Below are positions 8,228-15,535 of a stretch of DNA of 42,587 nt, piece after piece (within the stretch, counting starts at the first letter, position 1; each line of letters starts with the position of its first letter). The notes below the pieces were generated by a model that made no database searches, was not told the DNA's origin, and saw only the letters and a list, made by a program, of their open reading frames with translations. The position numbers and the translations under genes were made by a program. Source of the stretch: Parcubacteria group bacterium GW2011_GWA2_43_13 (GTDB lineage: Bacteria; Patescibacteriota; Patescibacteriia; UBA9629; GWA2-43-13); assembly GCA_000999025.1 (NCBI GenBank), contig LCFM01000011.1:1797-44383 (forward strand), in the 5' to 3' direction.

Positions 8228-9262
8228 TTGTCTATTCATCTTGTTTGTATGCCTTTGTGGTCAAAGAAAATCGGCATTGATCTTGGCACAACCTATACGC
8301 TTGTCCATCTTCCCAAGCGAGGAATTGTGATTAACGAGCCATCAGTTGTTGCAATATCTCTTATTGATAAAAAGATTTTAGCCGTGGGAAACGAGGCAAA
8401 AGAAATGATTGGTCGCACTCCGGAATCAATCGTTGCGGTACGGCCATTGAAAGATGGCGTTATTGCTGATTACAGAACCACAGAGGCGATGCTGAGATAT
8501 TTTATTGGCAAAGCGCTTGGCGGAGTTCGTCTTTTTCGGCCCGAGGTTATGGTTGCGGTTCCTGCGGGGATTACTTCAACTGAACGGCGCGCTGTGATTG
8601 ACGCAACGCTTGCGGCTGGGGCAAAGGCCGCATATATCATCAAAGAGCCGATTGCCGCGGCTATTGGAGCCAATATCCCAATCGGATCCGCAACCGGACA
8701 CATGGTTGTTGATATGGGCGGTGGTACAAGCGAAATAGCAGTTATTTCATTAGGTGGGATCGTCTCAAGCACGTCGGTAAGAATAGGAGGGAACCGTTTT
8801 GATGCGGATATTGCAGAACACATTAAAAAGAAATACAACCTTGCAGTGGGGGAGCGGACGTCTGAAGATATAAAAATACAAATCGGATCGGCAATGTACA
8901 TGAAAGAAAAGCTCAAAATGGAAGTTCGTGGCAGAGATATGATTACTGGGTTGCCACGGACAGTTACTGTTACGTCAGATGATATCACAGAAGCACTTCA
9001 GCATAATCTTGAAGGTGTTATTGCGGCTGTAAAATCGGTGTTATTTAATACTCCTCCGGAATTATCAGCAGATGTCATTGATAAAGGGATGGTGCTCTCA
9101 GGAGGCACATCGTTATTGCGAAATATGGATAAATTATTGAGCCAGGCGATAGGTGTTGAGGCCTATGTCGCGGACGAGGCACTGTTATGTGTTGCAAAGG
9201 GGACTGGCGTTGCTTTGGATAACCTTGAGGCATATAAGAGAAGTATTCTCGCATCGCGATAG
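8228..9262 (+). CDS. mreB: Rod shape-determining actin homologue MreB (first copy)
   Basis: MreB polymerises under the membrane and guides the elongation peptidoglycan machinery. The actin-type nucleotide site is clear: IGIDLGTTYT (phosphate 1), VVDMGGGTSEIA (phosphate 2) and VLSGGTSLLRNMD (adenosine region). The length (344 aa) is typical. Start choice is open. TTG at 8228 has a GAGGT ribosome site 7 nt upstream; ATG at 8249 gives the more usual short N-terminus MPLWSKKIGIDLG but has no ribosome site. It follows a terminator, so it has its own promoter. A second, clearly different mreB lies at 13025-14080; this copy is separate from mreC. Confidence 0.93.
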   Translation: MSIHLVCMPLWSKKIGIDLGTTYTLVHLPKRGIVINEPSVVAISLIDKKILAVGNEAKEMIGRTPESIVAVRPLKDGVIADYRTTEAMLRYFIGKALGGVRLFRPEVMVAVPAGITSTERRAVIDATLAAGAKAAYIIKEPIAAAIGANIPIGSATGHMVVDMGGGTSEIAVISLGGIVSSTSVRIGGNRFDADIAEHIKKKYNLAVGERTSEDIKIQIGSAMYMKEKLKMEVRGRDMITGLPRTVTVTSDDITEALQHNLEGVIAAVKSVLFNTPPELSADVIDKGMVLSGGTSLLRNMDKLLSQAIGVEAYVADEALLCVAKGTGVALDNLEAYKRSILASR

Positions 9263-9306
9263 TCATTCTTTCGAAGTTTTGATTTTTTCGGTATACTACT
9301 AATGCT

Positions 9307-10275
9307 ATGCACCCACAGCAGGAAACCCTTGTCGCGGAGATGAGTTCTCTTATTCAAAAAGGGGTGTCTGCTCATGCGTATTTGTTGACAGGGTCTCGTG
9401 GTGTAGGGAAGCGGAATATTGTTGAGGCCATTATTCAAAACGTGATATCGGGTATCAGTGACAGTGTATCAGATGATACGCAGTATCCGTTTTCTTTTAA
9501 AACCCCTCACCCTGATGTGTTGGTGATCGAGCGCGCGCAGGATGCGACGGGTATTGTATTGGAAGATATCCAACAGGCGCATCAACGACTGTTACATCAT
9601 CCGGTTTTTGTCCCATGGAATATCGTGGCATTGTTTGATGTACAACAAATGAACACGCAAGCCGGGAATGCTTTTCTAAAACTTCTCGAAGAACCCCCAC
9701 CCTCTGCTTTGATTTTTTTAACTGCAACAACAACGTCTTCTCTTCTTCCAACCATTGTCTCGCGGTGTCATCGTATAAAAATCCCAACCGTTCCGCACGA
9801 TGCTTTAGCCGAGTATTTGCGTGAAAAAGGAGCAGAACCTTCTCGCGCATCGTGGATAGCCGCTTTGTCTCAAGGAAGAAGCGCGTTTGCTGAAACGTTG
9901 TTAGATGAATCGGTATGGGAAGAAACACTTTCTTTGATTCGGAATATTCTTCCCATCATCAGCAGTGATTTGCCAGCAGGATTTCATGCCATTGAGGCGT
10001 ATTCAAAAGAAAAAGAAGCATATCAACGCGCATGCGGAATTCTTCTTTCTCTTTTACGGGACTTAATTATGTTGAAAATTTCTCCATCTTTGCCTTTAGT
10101 GAACGAGTGGTTGTCATCTGAATTAGCATTGCTCAAAGATAGGTTTTCTCTTGATCGGCTTACAGGATGTATGAGCGCTTTGTTGAAAGAACAGGAATAT
10201 CTTTCTATTGCCCTTCATCGCCGTTTACGGCTTGAAGACGTTTTTCTTTTATTTCATCATCCCGTATCTGTATGA
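9307..10275 (+). CDS. holB: DNA polymerase III delta' subunit
   Basis: A 322-aa clamp-loader ATPase-fold subunit. It has a degenerate P-loop GSRGVGKRN near residue 29, the NAFLKLLEEPP block and the SRC motif (IVSRCHRI) that supplies the trans arginine to a neighbouring subunit. The usual four-cysteine zinc module after the P-loop is absent. Delta' is the rigid stator of the loader that opens the sliding clamp. A TATACT -10 box at 9292-9297 lies only 9 nt before the ATG, so the transcript may be leaderless or nearly so. The stop overlaps the next start by four bases. Confidence 0.88.
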   Translation: MHPQQETLVAEMSSLIQKGVSAHAYLLTGSRGVGKRNIVEAIIQNVISGISDSVSDDTQYPFSFKTPHPDVLVIERAQDATGIVLEDIQQAHQRLLHHPVFVPWNIVALFDVQQMNTQAGNAFLKLLEEPPPSALIFLTATTTSSLLPTIVSRCHRIKIPTVPHDALAEYLREKGAEPSRASWIAALSQGRSAFAETLLDESVWEETLSLIRNILPIISSDLPAGFHAIEAYSKEKEAYQRACGILLSLLRDLIMLKISPSLPLVNEWLSSELALLKDRFSLDRLTGCMSALLKEQEYLSIALHRRLRLEDVFLLFHHPVSV

Positions 10276-11378
10276 AAAAACACATTTCTTTTTTTGCGTG
10301 TATCATTTTTATTCTTTTAGGATTTTCAGGGTGTTCTCCTCTTGGAATTAAGGTACAGACAACTGGTAATGATATACAATCAGGAGGGACCGGTGGAATA
10401 TACCGTTCCCGTGATGGCGGTGCGAATTTTGAGCAAGCGTCGTATGTGAGGACAGTGAACGGCGTTGCTCAAACCATTGGGTACGCAAATATTCGTTTTC
10501 TTATCTCAGATCCTTCGGATACCAGAACAGTGTACGCACTCACTGATGATGGATCAGCGTGGGTTAGTTATGCTTTTGGCGATACATGGAATAAGATTTT
10601 TTCTTCATCTCGACGCATTGAAGCATTGGTTGTTGCTCCCAGTGATCGGTCTCGTCTGTATTTGGCAGGCGGGAGAAGTATTATGGTATCAGAAGACGCA
10701 GGGGCAAATTGGAAACGCATCTACTATGACCCTGGGACTGAAACGGTTATTACGTCATTAGCTGTTGATTATACAAACCCCAAAGTGTTGTATGCAGGCA
10801 CTGCGACCGGTGCTATTCTCCAGACCCGCGATGGGGGAGAGACGTGGTTTGTTCCTGTCCGCTTGTCATATTTTGGCACAAGCGGTAGAGTGCATAAGCT
10901 GATTACTGTTCCTCAAAATCCCAGTAGATTGTATGCTGTCGTGGTTGACGGATTACAATTATCCGGCTTTATTTATATTTCCCATGACCAAGGGAAGTCA
11001 TGGGAAAAGAACAGCGCTTTGGATTCATTGGTTCGTTTATCTAAATATGGCGACTTTGAACGCGATCCCAGATCTGGCGCGTTGTATTATGCGTCATTGT
11101 ACGGATTATTTATTAGTCGGGATGAAGGCAATATATGGGAGCAGGTTCCTTTGCTTACAGCTGATCACAGTTCAATGATTTACAGTATTGCCATTGATCC
11201 TCAAGATCGCAACCATATTATATACGCAACGACAAGTACTATCGTTATCTCACAGAATCAGGGGAAAGAATGGAAATCGCTTCCGCTCCCTTCGTTCGGC
11301 GGGAGAGTTGCTCGTGATATACTGATTTCCAACGATGTGAGTGCTGACGTGTTGATTGCAACCGGAGTTGGATATTAA
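10272..11378 (+). CDS. Lipoprotein with six Asp-box (BNR-like) repeats, predicted beta-propeller
   Basis: The N-terminus is a lipoprotein signal with lipobox LGFSGC (Cys21). The rest of the 368-aa protein contains six copies of the S-x-D-x-G-x-x-W/F Asp-box: SRDGGANF, SEDAGANW, TRDGGETW, SHDQGKSW, SRDEGNIW and SQNQGKEW. Asp boxes close blades of sialidase, VPS10/sortilin and Ycf48-type propellers, so this is probably an exported propeller that binds a partner or glycan rather than an enzyme: no sialidase catalytic Arg triad or Tyr is evident. It overlaps holB by 4 nt and abuts frr, so it is part of that operon; its role there is unknown. Confidence 0.8.
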   Translation: MKKHISFFACIIFILLGFSGCSPLGIKVQTTGNDIQSGGTGGIYRSRDGGANFEQASYVRTVNGVAQTIGYANIRFLISDPSDTRTVYALTDDGSAWVSYAFGDTWNKIFSSSRRIEALVVAPSDRSRLYLAGGRSIMVSEDAGANWKRIYYDPGTETVITSLAVDYTNPKVLYAGTATGAILQTRDGGETWFVPVRLSYFGTSGRVHKLITVPQNPSRLYAVVVDGLQLSGFIYISHDQGKSWEKNSALDSLVRLSKYGDFERDPRSGALYYASLYGLFISRDEGNIWEQVPLLTADHSSMIYSIAIDPQDRNHIIYATTSTIVISQNQGKEWKSLPLPSFGGRVARDILISNDVSADVLIATGVGY

Positions 11379-11393
11379 TTGCGTAAGATTTTT

Positions 11394-11828
11394 ATGAATA
11401 CCTATGTTGCCGGTTTCATCCCGGAATTTGAAAAAGCGATAGATCATTTTTTACTTGAGTTAAGCCAGTTGCGCGCAGGTCGCGCAACCCCAGCTCTTGT
11501 TGAGGGGATTAGTGTTGACGCATATGGAGTTCGTTCTCCGATTGTGCAATTAGCAAGCATCAGTATTCCAGAAATGCGGCAGATTGTTATCCAACCGTGG
11601 GATACATCACTGCTTAAAAATATTGAAAAAGCCATTGCGGAAAGCGGACTCGGATTGAATCCTGCGAATGAAGGGGATTGCCTGCGAATTATGATCCCTG
11701 CCTTAACTGAAGAATTGTCAGAAGATGAACGGTTCCGCATGATTGAGGAATTGGATAAGGTGATAAAGTCATATCAAGAACGTATTGATCAGGAAGCGAA
11801 AAAGAAGGAGGAAGAAATATTGACCTAA
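11394..11828 (+). CDS. frr: Ribosome recycling factor, lacking an internal helix
   Basis: RRF splits post-termination ribosomes together with EF-G. The N-terminal helix with LSQLRAGRATPALVEGI and the hinge/domain II segment (SPIVQLASISIPEMRQIVIQPWD, then GLGLNPANEGDCLRI) match the family well. After IPALTEE the protein jumps directly to LSEDERFRMIEELDKVI, which aligns with the last helix (E. coli residues about 148 on). About 36 residues, the whole middle helix of the three-helix bundle including the Arg132 position, are missing, and the frame is kept. Length is 144 aa against the usual ~185. ATG at 11394 gives the normal N-terminal length; a TTG at 11379 directly follows the previous stop. 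Confidence 0.85.
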   Translation: MNTYVAGFIPEFEKAIDHFLLELSQLRAGRATPALVEGISVDAYGVRSPIVQLASISIPEMRQIVIQPWDTSLLKNIEKAIAESGLGLNPANEGDCLRIMIPALTEELSEDERFRMIEELDKVIKSYQERIDQEAKKKEEEILT

Positions 11829-11832
11829 TTGT

Positions 11833-12939
11833 ATGATACTCACTATTATTGTCTTTTTTTTGATTTTACAGCTCCTGGTGTTTGTGCATGAGTGGGGGCA
11901 TTTTATTACAGCTCGAAGAAGTGGCATTGCGGTGGAAGAGTTCGGATTCGGCTTGCCGCCTCGCATTGTCGGTATCACGAGGAAGGATGTTTTGTACTCT
12001 ATAAATGCGTTGCCCTTTGGCGGATTTGTGCGTTTAAAAGGAGAAGATCAGGAGAACAAAGATGCGGACAGTTTTTCAAAACAGCGGTGGATGAATCGCT
12101 TGGCGGTGTTATCTGCCGGTGTGCTGATGAATTTTTTATTGGCAGTCGTGTGTTATGCTGTTCTTTTTATAACCGGATTTCCTATGAGTGCTGATCGGGC
12201 ACAGACAGCCGATGATACCGGATTTGTTTCTTCTCGTTATCTTGTTGTAACCGGTATTGTAGATGGCAGTCCTGCTGAAGATGGCGATATTAAAGTTGGA
12301 GATAAAATAATGACAGTGAACGGTTTGCCGATTGAGTCATTAAAAAAAGCTCAAGATAGTATTCATGCGAGCGAGGAGGTTACACTCTTTTTAGAACGAA
12401 AAAAAGAGCAGAAGTCGGTTGTGTTAAATCCGGCGATTTTGCCTGACTTTCAAGCAGACGGCCCTATTATTGGAGTAGGGCTTGATGAAATTGCCGTGAT
12501 TCGAACGAATCCTATTATTGCTTTAGCCTTTGGCTTCCGTGAGGCGGTTTCCGTATCTGGAAGAATTTTATCCGCGTTGGGAGATATTGTCAGAGATCTT
12601 GTTGTACGTCGTACTCTTTCGCCTGATGTTGGTGGCCCAGTCGCCATAGCTGTGTTTACTGGCAGGGTTATTGATTTGGGATGGAGTCATGTGTTACAGT
12701 TTATTGCTGTTATTTCTTTGAATTTTTCCATTATTAATTTTTTACCTCTTCCTGCATTGGACGGCGGCAGGGTGTTGTTTTTGATTATTGAACGTATCAG
12801 GGGAAAGCCGGTGGGCCAACGTTTTGAGGGGTTAACTCATCAAATCGGTTTTTTTGTTCTTATTGCTCTTGCGTTTTTAATTACGACGCGTGATATTGCG
12901 CGTTTTGAGCTTTTAGGATGGCTAAAGCGATTGTTTTGA
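11833..12939 (+). CDS. rseP: Site-2 intramembrane metalloprotease RseP (M50)
   Basis: RseP-type enzymes cut transmembrane helices of anti-sigma factors and leftover signal peptides. The zinc motif HEWGH is at residues 19-23 in the first membrane segment, and the third zinc ligand region LPLPALDGGRVLF is in a later segment. A PDZ domain lies between (about 130-205, with SPAEDGDIKVGDKIMTVNG). Four membrane segments and 368 aa are normal. It starts 4 nt after the frr stop; the frr-rseP pair fits common bacterial gene order. A terminator follows. Confidence 0.93.
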   Translation: MILTIIVFFLILQLLVFVHEWGHFITARRSGIAVEEFGFGLPPRIVGITRKDVLYSINALPFGGFVRLKGEDQENKDADSFSKQRWMNRLAVLSAGVLMNFLLAVVCYAVLFITGFPMSADRAQTADDTGFVSSRYLVVTGIVDGSPAEDGDIKVGDKIMTVNGLPIESLKKAQDSIHASEEVTLFLERKKEQKSVVLNPAILPDFQADGPIIGVGLDEIAVIRTNPIIALAFGFREAVSVSGRILSALGDIVRDLVVRRTLSPDVGGPVAIAVFTGRVIDLGWSHVLQFIAVISLNFSIINFLPLPALDGGRVLFLIIERIRGKPVGQRFEGLTHQIGFFVLIALAFLITTRDIARFELLGWLKRLF

Positions 12940-12995
12940 TTAAAGATATAAAGGCGCGCCTCGTGCGTGTTCCTTTATTGAGATGCGTGAGAGGG

Positions 12996-13016
12996 CACCG
13001 TACCGGTGTTTTTTTT
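12996..13016 (+). terminator. Intrinsic terminator directly before mreB2
   Basis: CACCG (12996-13000), a TAC loop and CGGTG (13004-13008) are followed by eight T residues at 13009-13016. It ends the holB-frr-rseP transcript. The T-run lies only eight bases upstream of the ATG of the second mreB at 13025, so it could also act as a leader attenuator. Confidence 0.8.
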
Positions 13017-13024
13017 ACCTCACT

Positions 13025-14080
13025 ATGATTAATGCGATTCTTGGGAGATTTTCTACTGACATGGGTGTTGATTTGGGGACAACATCCACATTGGTATATA
13101 TCAAAGACAAGGGGATTGTTATAAATGAGCCATCGCTTGCTGTTATCAATACGCGATCCGATCAGATTGTTGCGGTTGGAGAAGAAGCGAAAAAAATGCT
13201 TGGGAAAACTCCGCCCCACCTTGTTATCAGTCGGCCTATTGAAAATGGCGTTATTTCTGATTTTGAAGTTACGGAAAAAATGCTTCGATATTTTATAGAA
13301 AAAATTCACCATGACAGTTGGACCCTGGTTCCGCGCCCGAGAGTCGTTATCGCCATTCCCATGGATGTGACAGAAGTGGAGCGCAAGGCAGTCGAAGATG
13401 CGACACTTGCCGCAGGCGCGCGGGAGGTTTCTTTGATTGAAAGTCCTATGGCCGCGGCAATCGGTTCTCGTCTTCCTATTCAGGAACCCAATGGATTATT
13501 TATTGTTGATATTGGAGGCGGTACCATAGAAATTGCGCTTATTTCTTTGGGCGGGATTGTTACCAGAAAAACCATACGGAGCGCAGGCGATGATATGACT
13601 GTTTCGATTATTCAGTACATTCGAGAGAATTTTAATCTTTTAATAGGAGAAAAAACAGCAGAATCGGTAAAGATAAAAATCGGTTCAGTCCTGCCATTGC
13701 GCGAGCCGATGGAAATGAGAATTCAGGGCAGGGACTTATTTTCAGGTCTTCCCAAAGAACTGGCAATTACCGATGCCCATGTTCGGGATGCAATTGAAAA
13801 ACAGGTTCGTCAGGTTATCAATACTATTAAGCAGACAGTGGAACTCTCTCCGCCCGAACTTGTTGCCGATATGTATCGTTCAGGTATTTTATTGACAGGT
13901 GGAGGGTCGTTGTTAAGAGGGCTTGATAAACGTATTTATAATGAAACGCAGATACCGGTTTCGCTTGCTGACGACCCTATCACCGCTGTTGTACGCGGTA
14001 CCGGGATTGTGCTTGAGGATCTTGATTTACTTGGAGATGTTCTGCTTCCGCCTGCTCAAGATATTTCTTCTCGAAGATAG
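13025..14080 (+). CDS. mreB: Rod shape-determining actin homologue MreB (second copy, with mreCD)
   Basis: A 351-aa actin-fold protein with MGVDLGTTSTLVY, the IVDIGGGTIEIALIS phosphate-2 loop and ILLTGGGSLLRGLD. The ATG at 13025 is chosen because an in-frame ATG at 12983 would put an intrinsic terminator inside the coding region and add a non-family N-terminus. No ribosome site is visible. This copy heads the canonical mreB-mreC-mreD-mrdA elongation cluster and shares the family motifs but clearly not recent duplication with the copy at 8228. The two may form mixed or separate filaments. Confidence 0.93.
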   Translation: MINAILGRFSTDMGVDLGTTSTLVYIKDKGIVINEPSLAVINTRSDQIVAVGEEAKKMLGKTPPHLVISRPIENGVISDFEVTEKMLRYFIEKIHHDSWTLVPRPRVVIAIPMDVTEVERKAVEDATLAAGAREVSLIESPMAAAIGSRLPIQEPNGLFIVDIGGGTIEIALISLGGIVTRKTIRSAGDDMTVSIIQYIRENFNLLIGEKTAESVKIKIGSVLPLREPMEMRIQGRDLFSGLPKELAITDAHVRDAIEKQVRQVINTIKQTVELSPPELVADMYRSGILLTGGGSLLRGLDKRIYNETQIPVSLADDPITAVVRGTGIVLEDLDLLGDVLLPPAQDISSRR

Positions 14081-14142
14081 ATTATTGTGTGGTAGTGTAT
14101 CAAGAGGGCATATGGTGGTAGGTCTTTTCATTGCTCGTGTGT

Positions 14143-14940
14143 ATGCCAATACAGCAACGTAACTCGCATATATGGACCTGGGTGATCGCTGGATGCATGG
14201 TAGTCCTCGCGCTTATTTCGCTTGCGACAAAAGGAGCTCCTTTTGAGTGGATGAGAACTTTAGGAAAATCTTCTGTATCATTGTCTATGGGGCCGATTAT
14301 TTCTTTATTCCCTTCATTTCGATCTTCGCACTCCACAGATGTTCAATCGTTATTCCAGTGCCAAGAAGAGGAGAGACGGTTGCGTGAGCAGATAAGCGAT
14401 TTGTTGCAGTTAAAGGCCGAAAATGAGGCGTTGCGTCAAATAGTGGAATTTCGTAAAGAAAAAGAGATTCCACATATTATCGCAACCCTTGTGAGCCGGC
14501 ATGAAAAAGAGGGGGTGAATGCGGTTACTATTGATAGAGGAAGCCGTGACGGCATTGAATCCGGTCAGGCGGTTGTGGATGCAACCGGCGCTCTGATTGG
14601 GACTATTATAGAAACAAGCATTTCTACAGCAACGGTGTTGGATATTAAAGATGGGGGGTCATTGATATCGGCAACCTTTGCAACTCATGACATACCCCTT
14701 GGTATTGCTAAAGGGAAAAAGGGGGCTTCTATTGCCATGGAGCTTATTCCCAAGGAAGTATTAGTAAAAAAAGATGATATCGTTATTACAGCGGGGAGCG
14801 AAGATCATATCCCATACGGTCTTTTCATCGGCAGGATTGATCGGCTTGAACCTCGCGAAAATGATCTTTTTCAGCGTGCGCTTGTGTTTTCTTCCGGATC
14901 GCTTGACAATGAACGGTTTGTGCTGGTTCTTTTAGAGTAA
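14143..14940 (+). CDS. mreC: Rod shape-determining protein MreC
   Basis: A membrane-anchored elongasome scaffold. One membrane segment follows a short N-terminus (WTWVIAGCMVVLALISLA), then a coiled coil of about 45 residues (EEERRLREQISDLLQLKAEN) and a beta-rich C-terminal region with VTIDRGSRDGIESGQAV and VITAGSEDHIPYGLFIGRI, the standard MreC landmarks. The ATG at 14143 is used; an in-frame TTG at 14131 adds four residues. It follows mreB2 by 62 nt and is followed by an mreD-like gene 20 nt on. Confidence 0.88.
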   Translation: MPIQQRNSHIWTWVIAGCMVVLALISLATKGAPFEWMRTLGKSSVSLSMGPIISLFPSFRSSHSTDVQSLFQCQEEERRLREQISDLLQLKAENEALRQIVEFRKEKEIPHIIATLVSRHEKEGVNAVTIDRGSRDGIESGQAVVDATGALIGTIIETSISTATVLDIKDGGSLISATFATHDIPLGIAKGKKGASIAMELIPKEVLVKKDDIVITAGSEDHIPYGLFIGRIDRLEPRENDLFQRALVFSSGSLDNERFVLVLLE

Positions 14941-14960
14941 TAGTGTTTTCTGTAGACCCT

Positions 14961-15491
14961 ATGAGCAATTACGTGCGAACTTCTCTTATTGCCGCGGCTC
15001 TGTTGTTATGGATTTTTTTTGAGACCGCGGTTGTCTCTCAATTTTCACTTCCTGTCTCTGCAGGGTGGTGGGGGATTTTGTTTCTCATGATTATTTCATG
15101 GTTTGTAAGTAGAACAGCTTTTTTTATTCTTGCCGGAGTTGTTGCTTTGGGATATGAAACTGTAACACTTCAGCCATTTGGGATTATTACGATCGCTGTG
15201 TTCGCAACAGGCGTCATTGTTATGTTTCTTGAACAAAAAATGTTTACACGCCTTTCATTTCTTTCATACGGAATAACTATTCTGTGTGGAATGCTGACAT
15301 TTTTAGCTGTCATTCTGCTGATACGAATGGCAGTAGGATTGCTCGCCAATCCTTCTATCCCTTTTGAAACGCCACTTTTTTTAAAGGAACAATCGTTTCT
15401 TTTAATATACTACTTATGTGTTGCTTTCGGGGTATTGGCCTTTAAAAAGGCAGGGACTGCTTTTTTAAGGCGATACTTTGTTTCAACATAA
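14961..15491 (+). CDS. mreD: MreD-like membrane protein
   Basis: About 176 residues with five or six hydrophobic segments and almost no soluble domain, as in MreD. Sequence identity within this family is low, so the assignment rests mainly on size, topology and its place between mreC and the PBP2 gene. MreD bridges MreC and the PBP2/RodA synthase in the membrane. ATG at 14961 is preferred; a GTG at 14943, two bases after the mreC stop, would add six residues. Confidence 0.7.
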   Translation: MSNYVRTSLIAAALLLWIFFETAVVSQFSLPVSAGWWGILFLMIISWFVSRTAFFILAGVVALGYETVTLQPFGIITIAVFATGVIVMFLEQKMFTRLSFLSYGITILCGMLTFLAVILLIRMAVGLLANPSIPFETPLFLKEQSFLLIYYLCVAFGVLAFKKAGTAFLRRYFVST

Positions 15492-15535
15492 TAGGGCAGT
15501 CCCATAATAAGTTTCACTGCTATTGCAATCACTCT

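Noticed and set aside
8470-8988. 172-codon minus-strand frame inside mreB
   Set aside because: It is a shadow of a well-conserved gene; Ile/Ser/Pro-rich with no family motif.
10272-11378. Sialidase
   Set aside because: Asp boxes are present but the catalytic Arg triad and Tyr/Glu pair are not evident, so only a propeller fold is supported.
12983-13024. Upstream ATG for mreB2
   Set aside because: It would place an intrinsic terminator inside the coding sequence and add a 14-residue tail not seen in MreB.
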